The notes under the pieces: generated by a model
What the model saw: the letters and a program-made list of their open reading frames with translations, nothing else
The model's database searches: none
What the model was told of the DNA's origin: nothing
Source: Emiliania huxleyi CCMP1516
Lineage: Eukaryota > Haptophyta > Isochrysidales > Noelaerhabdaceae
Length of the DNA: 64,000 nucleotides
NCBI RefSeq assembly: GCF_000372725.1
Contig: NW_005200754.1
Location: 185,709-249,708 of the forward strand
Direction: 5' to 3'
Shown here: piece after piece, positions 1-18,412 of the stretch
Layout of the letters: each line of letters begins with the position of its first letter
How positions within the stretch are numbered: position 1 is the stretch's first letter
Made by a program: the position numbers and the translations under genes

Positions 1-124
1 AGGTAATCGGCCTCAACCACCGCTCTGAGTACGGTAGTCGCCCTTCTTGTAGCGGGCCGTCACAGGTGCCCCCGCCTCCGCCTCCCCCTCACTCTCCCCC
101 TCCTCCTCTTCCGCCGCCGCCAAG

Positions 125-380
125 CCTGCTGCGAGGCGCGAGCCTGCTGCGAGGCGCGAGCCTGCTCCGAGGCGCGAGCCTGCTCCGAGGCGCGAGCCTG
201 CTCGAGGCGCGAGCCGGCTGCGAGGCGCGAGCCGGCTGCGAGGCGCGAGCCGGCTGCGAGGCGCGAGCCGGCTGCGAGGCGCGAGCCGGCTGCGAGGCGC
301 GAGCCGGCTGCGAGGCGCGAGCCGGCTGCGAGGCGCGAGCCGGCTGCGAGGCGCGAGCCGGCTGCGAGGCGAGCCGGCTG
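125..380. repeat. 18-bp minisatellite
   Basis: Tandem units of the form GAGGCGCGAGCCGGCTGC, about nine copies, preceded by about five variant units with CCTGCT(C/G)C. Because 18 is a multiple of 3 it stays open in several frames on both strands, which makes repetitive pseudo-ORFs. No splice or coding signal was found in it. Confidence 0.9.
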
Positions 381-750
381 CCCGGCGGCCGAGCCGTAGC
401 AGCAGGAAGAGCCTCGAGGAGCTGGCTTTCGCGTCGCGGCGGCCGGCAGGCAGAGCTCAGCTGGACTTGGCGTTGGTCTAGAGCACCAGCACGTCGTCCA
501 ACAAGGCATGGCCCACCGGCCGGCAGCGCGTGTACCGAGCTGAAGCTCCTGCGACCGGTGCCTTCGGCAGCGGCCACGAGCGGCTGCGGCCGCTGAGGAG
601 CTCCAGGTCGGCCACCATGGTGGCCGCCGCCGGAGGCAGCCGCCATGGAGGAACGCCCGCCGTTTCGAGCGAAAGAATTCTGCTTTGGTGTCACAGCAGA
701 CTGGCACGTTGGTCGGACTGTGTTTCGCCTTCCCATCAATCAATCAGCAC

Positions 751-930
751 GCAAAAGAATTTTACAACGAAGTGTTGTGCGCAAAAGAATTTTACAACAA
801 AAGCCTTTCGCACACGCACGATTCACACGACAGACCAGGCGCAGGCGACGGCTTCCTTAGAAGCCGTCGCCCTCGCCATAAAGGAAATCGTCCTCAGGCA
901 GATGATCGAATCCCTGCGCAAAAGAATTCA
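751..930. repeat. AT-rich GCAAAAGAATTTTACAA motif cluster
   Basis: The motif occurs at 751-767 and 781-797, and partially at about 918-930, standing out against GC-rich flanks. The reverse complement (TTGTAAAATTCTTTT) recurs near 43738, 45126 and, truncated, 26089, 26231, 45265 and 46049, always in repeat-rich spacers. It may be a conserved end or internal motif of a dispersed element. Confidence 0.5.
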
Positions 931-1727
931 ATAAATATTACACGTTTACAGCACGCTGGCCCCGCCAGAAAAACGGTATGGTGTTGGAGTGCTCTCTGCT
1001 GCCGCGGCGCCCCTGTCGGTGCGAAGGCGCCCGGCGGCCGCGCGCTTGGTGCCCACGCCGACCGGCTGCTCTCGCGGCGCCGAGGCGTACCGATCCGGTC
1101 ACGTCTCGCGCGCTGCAAGGTGCCTTTTGGTATGTGAGCGCTGGCTAGAGACGCCAGGAAGCTCGCTTCCATGCCTGCGGCCGCGGGCGTGCGGGAGGGC
1201 CCGCCAGGCTCGTCGAAGCACCGAGCGGGTCTTCGAGCTCGCCGCCCGCGACGAGCCAGCATGGCTCGTCGCTCGACGGCAGCCTGCTCAGTATGCTCTC
1301 GGCATTCTGTACAGCCTCGCCAAGCTTCTGGGAAGGTCTATCTACAGGGCCAGGGCGGGCTGTCTCGGGCGCTCCGCTCAGTACTACCACGACTACCAGG
1401 TCTCCGATCGGGTCGCCGGCAGCGGGCTTGCGCGGCGCGCCGCTCGACGGCAGGCTGCTACCCACCCTTTCAACAGCATCTTCTGCCTCGCTTCTCTCGC
1501 TGCGACCGCCTCCGGGGCCGGCGCCGGCCGCCTCGCTTCGCCAGAGCTGCCTACGCCTGCGACACGCGTGTCGGCCCGCCGCCCGCGTCGCCTGCGGCGG
1601 GCCCGCGTGGCGCGCTGCTCGTCGGGAGCGTGCTCAGCAGGATGTGCAGCGCAGCCTGCCTCACTCAGAGCGCCGCTGACGCGGCACGGGGCCGCCGTCG
1701 GCGCTGCTGCCGCGCACGCTGCGCTTT

Positions 1728-2333
1728 GTGCGTCACCATCGTGTCCTGGCTCATCGGTCGGTGGATGACATTTGGGAAAATGTCAATGGGTCAAGCATGC
1801 ACCCAGTGGGTGGCTTTCTTTGGTCGCGTGGGTATTACGAGCACTTCATTGCGTCCAATCCCCCCGCGCGCGTGACGCTGATTGGGTCGGCGCAGCACGT
1901 CCGTGGGGTGGGCTATGCCCCGCACCCTTACAATCGGAGCATCGCCTATGCGTCACGCGTGCAACGCCTTTTCGCCGAAGCCGGGTGGCAAGTCACATGC
2001 GGGTGGAATCGCCTCCCAGATGACGACCTTGCAATCATGGCCACTGCAGCGGCCTTTTTACCAAGTTCCAGCTCGGGGTATTCCAAACTTGCAATGGCAG
2101 CGGTGCTCTTGCGGGGTGGCCGTGTGTGGTCGGGAAAAGGGTGGTGGACGTTGTCCACTATCAAGATGATGGACAAGATGAAGATCGGTGGGTTCCCACT
2201 TGTCGAAGCACCACCGAGCCATCGTACCTATGGTGGGGGCGCGTTTTGCAGGGAGGCGGCACGGGCAGTGGGCCATGCAAACTCGAGCATGCAAAATTCC
2301 ATCCGGGCCCCGGGGCTGGCGCCCATTGCTTAG
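1728..2333 (+). CDS. possible glycosyltransferase-like terminal exon, partial
   Basis: An open frame of about 200 codons ending in TAG. The first in-frame ATG is at 1797; the upstream part begins only with GTG, so this may be the last exon of a split gene. The segment VTLIGSAQHVRG, then PDDDLAIMATAAAFLPSSSSGYSKLA, reads like real protein. An 'aspartates, then M-A-x-A...SSSxGYS' pattern resembles the acceptor-end motif of algal fucosyltransferase-like or related glycosyltransferases. This is a resemblance only, with no catalytic residue proven. No partner exon was located upstream. Confidence 0.35.
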   Translation: MRHHRVLAHRSVDDIWENVNGSSMHPVGGFLWSRGYYEHFIASNPPARVTLIGSAQHVRGVGYAPHPYNRSIAYASRVQRLFAEAGWQVTCGWNRLPDDDLAIMATAAAFLPSSSSGYSKLAMAAVLLRGGRVWSGKGWWTLSTIKMMDKMKIGGFPLVEAPPSHRTYGGGAFCREAARAVGHANSSMQNSIRAPGLAPIA

Positions 2334-2460
2334 TGATACCTTTGTTCGTGCCAGTGTGCGCGCCAGTCCCGTTTGCGAGTCTTCTTGCTTAAACTCTTAT
2401 GCCAAGGCGTTTTTCTTCTTTTGCAGTGATTTGAGGGAGGAGAAGGGAAAAAGGAGGGTG

Positions 2461-2490
2461 GTAGGTAGGTAGGTAGGTCGGTAGGTAGGG
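2461..2490. repeat. (GTAG)n microsatellite
   Basis: Short GTAG tetranucleotide tract. Similar tracts lie at about 26288-26322 (as CTAC) and 54153-54172, each beside dispersed-repeat sequence. Confidence 0.8.
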
Positions 2491-2925
2491 GTGGGGGCAG
2501 GGCCCGGCCAGGTTTTGCAGGATTTCATCTCGTGGTGTCCGGCCACGCAAGAAAACACCCTGGCGGGCTAGTGAAATTGGCAAATGCTTACTTCCGCTGA
2601 CACTCCGCACGCACTGCGCAACAAGGCAAAAACGGCGACGCGCCGTACGCCTCAAAGGGCGCGGTCGACAATCTCGGGTGATCTCGGGCTCCTTGCCTCG
2701 CGCGCCTCTTTTGCGGCTTCATCCCTAGCCGCCTTGGGCCTTGCACACTCGGGTTTGACGCATGGGGTCACTCCCGCGAAACTCGTGAACTAGCTGGGGC
2801 AGTCGGAGAAAAAAGGGTAAAGGATGCCCGAAATCACCCGTTTTTGCCCAATTTTCGGTCGTCCGTCAAAATATCTGAAGATCCTACTATAGGATTCTCC
2901 CCAAACCTTGCTCAGCTGATCCAGC

Positions 2926-3180
2926 ATGGGTCGTAGGCCAGGCCTGGGCAAAGAAACCAGTACCTCATCAGGCTTCCCTGAGCGTCACAGCTCGGTGATC
3001 GCGCCGGCCGGACACCACTGTAACGTCCGTTCCGGGCATTTGAACGCGACCTTCGGGGGCAAAGACATGGGCTCTATGGCTCAGACTGGACTCCTCTTGG
3101 TCCCTTCTGATGCCCTAGGCCACACCTGGGCCTTACTTGGAGCTCTAGGGGGTGGGCAGGGTTTGCCCCACCCCAACGCG
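2926..3180 (+). repeat. dispersed repeat C, copy 1
   Basis: About 250 bp that recurs, inverted and with small differences, at 27845-28100. Shared landmarks include GGCCAGGCCTGGGCAAAGAA, the CGCGCCGGCCGGACACCACT block and CTCCTCTTGGTCCCTTCTGA. The element type is not known. Confidence 0.85.
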
Positions 3181-3269
3181 CGGCCTCTAAATTCTTTTTT
3201 CGGGACCTTGGTTCGGTCGCCGGAGCCGCCAAGTGCTCAACCAGCTGACAAACCCGGCTGGCACTCGAT

Positions 3270-11401
<8,132 letters not shown>

Positions 11402-11843
11402 ACCGAACGGGTCGAAATGGGGTTCAGATGGGTAGATATGTTCATCCCTCGTGAAGATTCTGATCTCAGGAGCGGGCTCATTTCAGTGACTGTGGCGTTT
11501 GTAAACCGACCAAACAACGAAAGTGAGTGTGCGTGCGTGCCTTTACCAGGATGGCGACACGCCACCATGCGGATCGGGGGACGCTCACGCTCTCGCTGCT
11601 TTGCCACACACACGAGTCCCAATCGAGCACGGTCGGCGCGCGTCCCCAAGCTGGAAATAGGCCTTTAAGGTCCGACAGGTTCGGCACCGGGCACCGCCTC
11701 GGTATACAAAATGCGCCTGCGGGCGGACCCTTACAGATCACAGATCACCTCGAGAACCTCGAGAGAGGCTGTGAAGGGAGCGTCGAGCTCGTTGTTGTCA
11801 CCACGCACGTGGGGGCAGCACCGCGAGGCCCCGGCGCCGCGCC
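11402..11843. other. spacer between the C2 gene and Sec63
   Basis: About 440 bp between two genes in the same direction. It should hold the 3' UTR of the first and the promoter/5' UTR of the second. I see no TATA-like box that can be called with confidence. Confidence 0.5.
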
Positions 11844-14800
11844 ATGGCGTTCGAGGTGTTTGACGACGTGGCCTTCTACTGGTTCCTTTTCTCCGTCATG
11901 GTGATGGTCATCGTCCCCATGTCCTACTCCTTCCTCTCCACTCTGCAGCTGCGGCCGCCGGCGGATTGGACGCGGCAGCTCGACTCCTGCAAGGCGGCCG
12001 CCCCGTCACCCGCACCGCCACCGGCCGCCGCCGCCGCCTAGCGGCTCCGGCAGCCTCGCCGTCGCCGCCGGGCGCCGCCGCCTCCCTCGCGGCTTCCCGC
12101 GCCTCCGCCACTCTCCGCCGCCGCCGGCTCGCCCGCCGCCGCCGCCTGCTCCGTGCCTGGCTCCTCACCGTTGCCTCGTCCGCCCGAGCGCAGGAGAAGA
12201 ACGAGCGGATCGAGCGGGAGCGGCGCAAGGACCTCATGTCCAAGCTCTTCGGCTGGCGCGGCGTCGGCTTCATCTGCAGCTGGACGCTGCTCATTGCCCT
12301 CGCGATGCGGCTGACGGCGCCCGCCGCCCCGTCTCCCCGTCCCTCGCACCCTCCCCCACCCCCTGCCTCCACCCCTCCCCGATGCCTCCTCCCACCCTGC
12401 CTCGCCTCCTCCACTCCCCGCCGCCCCCCTCCCTCCCCGCCGCCGCCCTCTCCGCTGCTGCCCTCGCCGCCGCCGCCGCCAAGCCAGCCGCCAACTCACG
12501 CTGGACCCCGCCTTCCCCTTCCCCTCCTCTGGCCCCGCCTCTGCCGCTGCCGGCGCCCCGATCCACCCGCCCCCGCCTCCACCCCTCCTCCCTCCTCCCT
12601 CCGCCGCCCGCGCCGCCCTCCCCTCGCCTTGCCCACCCCAGCCACCCCTCGCACCTCCCTCCTCCGCCCCCACCGTCCACCCGCCCTCCTTCCTCCCGCC
12701 GCCCTCCCTCCACCGCCCAGGTGATGCAAAACGAGGAGATGTACACCTTCAACCCGTACCGCATCCTCGCCATCGAGGAGGGCGCCGAGCCGGGCGAGAT
12801 CAAAAAGGCGAGCGGAGTTCATTCCTCGGTGATAGAGCTCATTTCATTGCGGACGAGCGGCAGAGAGGCGGCAGAGAGGCAGCCTAGATGATCGCTCCGA
12901 GGCATGAGAACAGCGTCGCCGTCGCCAGGCGCACCGCAAGACGTCTCCCCGTGTGAAGACCTCACCTCTGCCCTCGATGAGCGACAGGCATACCGCAAGA
13001 TGTCGCTCAAGTTTCACCCGGACAAGAACCAGGAGGGCGGAAAGCGAGCAAAAGTGTTGCCCGGCCAATTGGCTCACCGCAGTGACTCACTCCTCAGGAC
13101 GACGACCCAGAGAAGAACTCGTGCCTCTGCCCGGCGAAGGAGGCTGCCGACCTCTTCATCAAGATCGCTAAGGCGTACGAGACGCTGACGGACGACGCGA
13201 CGCGCGACAACTACGAGAAGTGCGAGATGCAGCCGAGAGATCGCCGTGAGATCGCGAGAGATGACGCTGCGAGAAGCGTTGCGACGTTTGCATCTCTCGA
13301 GTGCTGGCCTGAGGTTGCATGGGTGCCTCAGGTACGGCAACCCCGACGGCTACCACGGCACGTCCGTCACCATCGGACTGCCTTCCTGGCTGACGGACAA
13401 GGTGAGCGAGCTCGCGATCTCCCCCGAGCTCGCGATCTCCCCCCCACCCCGTCAAACGCAGGGCCATGAGTGTGACGAAGCGGCTCCTTAGGACAACGAG
13501 CTCGCGATCCTCGTCGCCTACTTCGTCGCCCTCATCGTCATCATCCCCACCGTCGTCGGCCTCTGGCGGAGACTAGTCGAGATCCGCCGAGATCCGCCGA
13601 GATCCGCCGAGCCGAGAGTAGCGGATGCATGGGAAGAGGTGGGAGGAGTGGCCCAGCTCCTCCGGGTTGGCGACTTCATCGGGTGCTAATGGCGACCAGG
13701 TGGAGGAACTCGTCCAAGTTCCTCGAGGACGGCGTGATGCAGAACACGGCCTATCGCTTCTACCGCCAGATCTCGGAGCACACGGCGGCCAAGTTCATGC
13801 CCGGCACGCAAGCCCCTCCGAGATGCAGCCGAGATGCAGCTGAGATTGCAGCTCATCTACTCTCTGCCGCTGCGGCCTTTTCCGAGGCGGTGCCAACTGC
13901 TTTGAACACATCGACTCCTCACGTCCTCCTCAGGCATCCTCTCCTCGGCCGTCGAGTTCTCGGAGGCCGTGCCGTGCAGAAACAACCAGGCGGAGGGGGA
14001 GATGCAGCCGAGATGCAGCCGAGATGCACGAGATGGTTGCCCGAGATGCGCCCGAGATGCGCCCGAGACTGCCCGAGATCGGAGGCGCAAGGAGGACCCC
14101 AGCTGTCATCCATTTTCCGATGACCCGTGCGGAAGAACCGTATTCGTACTGTCTGAGCGCACCTGCCCCGCGAGATCACGGCGAGATCGCGGCGAGATCA
14201 CGATCGCGGCGAGATCGCGGCGAGTGTGCGGCGAGTGCCCGACTCCCTCCGCCGAGACCGACCACTCAGCTGCTTCGTCGGCTAGGCTGACGACTTGTCC
14301 AAGCTGCACAACCGCGTGCGCGAGCAGTTCGTCAAGAACCAGGGCGACGTCAACAACGACATCATGAAGGTGAAGACGCTGCTGTACGCCTTTCTGCTCC
14401 GCGAGCCGGTGCCGCCGTCGCTGCAGGCCGACATGCAGTTCGTGCTCTCCGCTTCGCACCGGCGCCGCCGCCTAGTGATTTGCCCTCAGTCCATGAATCG
14501 GATTCGTGCTCGCCGCACAGGCTGCTCAATGTTATTATTGCTCATGATTTAGTGAACGTCGATCAACGTCGATGAGTGCCAGTTAATGGTAGTTGTCTAA
14601 TGCTCTCCGCCCCTCCCAGGCTGCTCAACGGGCTGCTCAACATCTGCATGGAGCAGAGGTTCGTCACCGCGACCATCAACGTGATCGAGTTCTCGCAGCT
14701 GCTGACGCAGGCGCTAGTGGCGCCACACCAACCCGCTGCTGCAGCCGGCCTTAGTTCACTGTTCTTTGGCTGCCTCGTTAAGGCGATGTGGTTCCACTCC

Positions 14801-16542
14801 AACCCGCTGCTGCAGCTGCCGCACTTCGACATGGCGCAGGTCAAGGCGTAGATGAGTTGATTCGGTTTGATTACCGTTCCGTCACGCTCTTTCCCACGTC
14901 GCAGGTCAAGGCGTGCTCGCGGCTGCTCGACGGAGGCGGCAAGGACGCCAAGGCGAGCTCGCCGATCGAGAAGCTGCGCGCGCTCGGCCCGCAGAAGCGG
15001 CGCGAGGCTCTGACGAAGCTGTCCGAGTCGCAGCACGCGGACATCGACCGTTTCCTGACCAACTTTCCGGAGATTGAGATTTCGTTCGACGCCAAGGTGG
15101 AGGACGAGGAGGACGTGCAGGAGGGTGATGTGCTCTCGCTCACCGTCAAGGTGGAGCGGAAGCACCTGCCGGAGGACCCGGACTGGGTCGACTCGGACGA
15201 GGAGGATGACGAGCCTGACGAGGACATGTTCTCCAAGGAGCTGGCGCACCTCGAGCCCGACTCGGAGGAGTACGAGGCCAAGAAGGAGGAGCTGATGGAC
15301 GAGTGGAGAGACGCGTACTACGAGCGGCAGAAGCGGAAGCGCGAGCGCGAGAAGGCGCGCAACCCGCAGTCGGGCGAGCTGGGCTTCGCCGCCCGCCCTC
15401 TGCACGAGCCGGTGCCCGTCCACGCGCCCCACTTCCCCGAGGAGCGGCACGAGCAGTGGATGGTGCTGCTGGTCGACGTCAAGTCGAACAAGCTTGTCGG
15501 CTACCAGAAGCTGTCGCAAAACTCGCGCTTCGAGAAGGTCGCGCTCAAGTTCCTCGCGCCGAAGGAGGGCGTGGTCCACTACGAGATCCACTGCCTCTGC
15601 TCCGCCTACCTCGGGCTCGACAAGAAGGTGCGGAGGAGGGACCTCGTGCACAGTCCGTGACGTGGCTCACCTCTGCCTCGGCGGGCAGGTGCTCATGAAG
15701 AAGTCCATCGTGAAGCGCAAGGAGGAGGAGAAGAAGACGGCGGCGGAGCTGGCGGAGGAGGAGGACGAGGAGGAGGAGGAGGAGGACGAGGAGCCCGAGG
15801 GCAAGTGGTACTACCTCGGCGGCAACTCCTTCGGCAGAGACCAGCCGAGACCAGCCGAGACTAGCTGAGATGGCCTCAGTCGATCTCCGACAGGCGAGCT
15901 CATCCTCATTAGCCGAGGGGAGCCGAGATTTACTCAGTCGATCTCCAACAGGCGAGCTCATCCTCAACATCATCGCCCTCGCCATCGCCGGCGTGATGCT
16001 CTTCAACTTCCTCTACTCACGCGGCCTCTGGCAAAAGTACTGCACGCCCCCCCCCCCCCCCCGCCCTGACCGAGGGACCGTCTGATCAACTCTCGAGTCA
16101 CACCCAACGGAGAATGGACTCGTCGACACTGACCTGCACCTGCTTCTCGCGCCACTGACGTGCAGCCGTCGATCGATCAGCCAACCAGTCTTTGTCCTCG
16201 CCACAGGTACGTGCAGCCGCTGGCCGACTGGGTGCTGATGATCGCTTGGCCGTTCCTCTCCCTCGTCGGCAGCACGATGCTGTGCCGGCTGCACTCTGGC
16301 CCTCACTCCCGCCCACCAGCGAGCGGCGCCTGTCCTTAGGCAACAAGTTGCTGCCCGGCTGGCTCTGGTTCTCCACCAACGTGTACGACTTCCGGCACGT
16401 GTCGTTCCTGTTCGAAAACATGACCGCCGTCGACATGGACGCGAACGCCTCCCTCTCCACGCGCGTCAAGAACGACACCAGCTTCCTCAACGAGGACCCG
16501 TTCAAGCCGAACTTGTTCAACCAGATGGGCGACCGCGACTAG
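11844..16542 (+). CDS. SEC63: Sec63-like ER translocon J-protein with C-terminal extension
   Basis: Sec63 works with the Sec61 channel and recruits BiP through a luminal J domain. Start ATG 11844. TM1 is FYWFLFSVMVMVIV; exon 12194 on carries a K/E-rich linker and TM2 (ICSWTLLIALAM or close). The J domain is split: YTFNPYRILAIEEGA (12721 on), AYRKMSLKFHPDKNQ with HPD (12988-13032), then AADLFIKIAKAYETLTDD (13098 on). Next come GNPDGYHG..GLPSWLTDK, TM3 (LAILVAYFVALIVIIP) and a Brl/Sec63 region including a 241-codon exon (14905-15627) with acidic stretches and a second acidic run at 15740-15800. Usual Sec63 proteins end in that acidic tail. Here two more hydrophobic segments follow (LILNIIALAIAGVMLFNFL; WVLMIAWPFLSLVG), then a tail with three N-x-S/T sites. 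Introns are mostly 60-200 nt with GT, GC or GA donors. The exon 10/11 junction near 14460-14620 is unresolved. Confidence 0.88.
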
Positions 16543-16555
16543 GCCGCTGGCCGCT

Positions 16556-16680
16556 ACGGTGGGGGGGAGGGGGGGGCAGGTGTTGGCGGGCACGTAATAG
16601 CTAGGGGGGGCGGGTTGGGAGGGGGGGGAGGGGGGCGAGTACAGCCGGCTGCGGCAGATGCCCCGCCGCCGGGGGGGGGC
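16556..16680 (+). other. G-run tract downstream of Sec63
   Basis: Several runs of 4-9 G separated by short spacers just after the Sec63 stop; a candidate G-quadruplex-forming tract or transcription-end feature. A second tract of long G runs lies at 18235-18270, upstream of the protease gene. Confidence 0.5.
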
Positions 16681-17162
16681 GTACAGGGACTCTCCCTCTT
16701 CGCCGATGCGGCGCCAGCCCGCTCGTGCACCGCAGTGGTCTGCCGCGGGTGTTGCGCGCGCGACTCTTGTCCGGGAAATGCATATGCGCGCACAGTCGTC
16801 ACTCATTGAATGCTCGCGCGTTTTGACCCTTTCCCGTGATGCGTGAACACCGTTTTTGTGAGAGAGCGCTCAGCTGCCTGTGCCTAGTGCTGCACCTGCA
16901 GCGTCGAGCGTGGGCGGCCCGCCGCCGCCGCGTCCGCGCGCATGCATCTCTGGATTTAGAGCGGCGCGTTCGGGTGGCGTTGCGTCGAATGAAAAGGCCG
17001 ACGGTCACAAACTATGGTGCAGTCATGCTGCGCTTCAGTTTGGACTGAACGGACTGGATCACCGGCTGGATCGCGTGCCGCGCCGGTATTGCTCGCGCAT
17101 ATGCGCGTCCTCGCGGCTGCGCTGTCCGCGCTCTCGGTGAGCTGCGTGGCAGGTGCGCCGGC

Positions 17163-18037
17163 CACCGAGGGAGGGTGTAGAGGATGTAGAGTGTAGAGCG
17201 CTGTAGAGCTGTAGAGATGTAGAGCGCTGTAGAGCTGTAGAGCTCTACATCCGGCGCGTGACGATGTGAGTCGCCTGTAGAGCGATGTAGAGCGCGATTT
17301 TGCTGTAGAGTTTGTTGTAGAGGCTCTACAGCCAAACCGCCGGGACTAAGGCAGTGACTCAAAGAGGTCGAACCGCGCTAATGGGGTGTCTCCGAGCTTA
17401 CTGGAGCTCTGATGGACAGCCCTGACTATCCCTGACACACAGGGAGTCACTCTGACGGCACACAACACCCTATGACTGCGTCATGACCAGCCTGCCATGT
17501 GTCGCCGGTGCCGCATTCGTCGCTGTGCTTCTTTAGCAGGCGGTGGACTGTCGGCTGCGAGGACGGTCGCATTTGCGCGAGGCGAGGCGAGCATTGCTGC
17601 GCGTTGCATGCGCCATGACTCGCGCCAGCGCGTGCGGGAGCTCCTGGCTGAGCGTTGAGCCCAGGTGAGTTGCGCTGGCCACTATCGCTACGCCGAGCCG
17701 AGCTGACGCGCCGAGGCGCCGGCCAGTCGCAGCCGTGAGGCATGCCACAGCAGCAGAGGCACCTGCCACCCATTGGGCGGGCAGACAGAAGGCCAGGGCA
17801 GCACTGGCAAGTGCAACGCGCCTCATGTCGGAGAGCGACCGTGCCTCGTTCGCCGCTTATGATGTAGAGTTTGTTGTAGAGATTTCACGTTGTAGAGCGC
17901 CTCTACATCGCTCTACAGGCGACTCACATCGTCACGCGGCGGATGTAGAGCTCTACAGCTCTACAGCGCTCTCCAGCGCTCTACATCTCTACAGCTCTAC
18001 AGCGCTCTACACTCTACATCCTCTACACCCTCCCTCA
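17163..18037. mobile_element. GTAGAG-repeat TIR element, full copy
   Basis: About 875 bp. The left end begins GAGGGAGGGTGTAGAGGATG and is followed by many GTAGAGC(G/T) units. The right end is the inverted equivalent, ending CTACACCCTCCCTC. The long terminal inverted repeats (about 170 bp, imperfect) are almost entirely TAGAG units. The interior (17400-17860) has no convincing transposase ORF, so it is probably non-autonomous. A 5'-truncated copy is at 41912-42209 and a scrap at about 46495-46522. No clear target duplication. Confidence 0.75.
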
Positions 18038-18412
18038 GAGTGAGTGAGTGAGTGAGTATTCTTGATACGAACGAAACCACGACGACACACACCAGTCGAC
18101 TCGCATCGGTTGCCTCCATGTACGGCGGAGCTATTCTCGCGCCCACACCACACCTGGCTCCAACGTGGACACGCCCATAGCTGGGGACACACTCACTCAC
18201 ACGCAGAGTGTGGGACCACCCAACCAACCCAGGCAGGGGGTGGGGGGTGGGGGGGGGGGGGGGGGGGCGGAGTAAAGGCCCACTGGCAGGCTCAGCGGCG
18301 CAGCGGTCCGAGTCAGTCAGAGCCCTCCGTCTCCGGAGGGGACAAGAGACCGGCCCTCGCCTATCGGCCTCGCCTATCGGCGCCAGCTTTCCTGTTCGGG
18401 CGGGCTGTACAC

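Larger units (their letters stand above)
1..1700. other. no convincing gene
   Basis: Apart from the minisatellite and an AT-rich motif cluster near 751-930, I see only GC-rich open frames without recognisable domains, splice-site logic or conserved motifs. I make no gene call here. Confidence 0.5.

Noticed and set aside
125..380. Possible CRISPR-like array
   Set aside because: Units are contiguous with no unique spacers, and the genome is eukaryotic; it is a minisatellite. The same applies to the other arrays.
12300..12720. Pro-rich ORFs within Sec63 as coding insert
   Set aside because: Sec63 continuity from TM2 to the J domain is restored by removing this C-rich segment as an intron (GC donor, CCGCCCAG acceptor).
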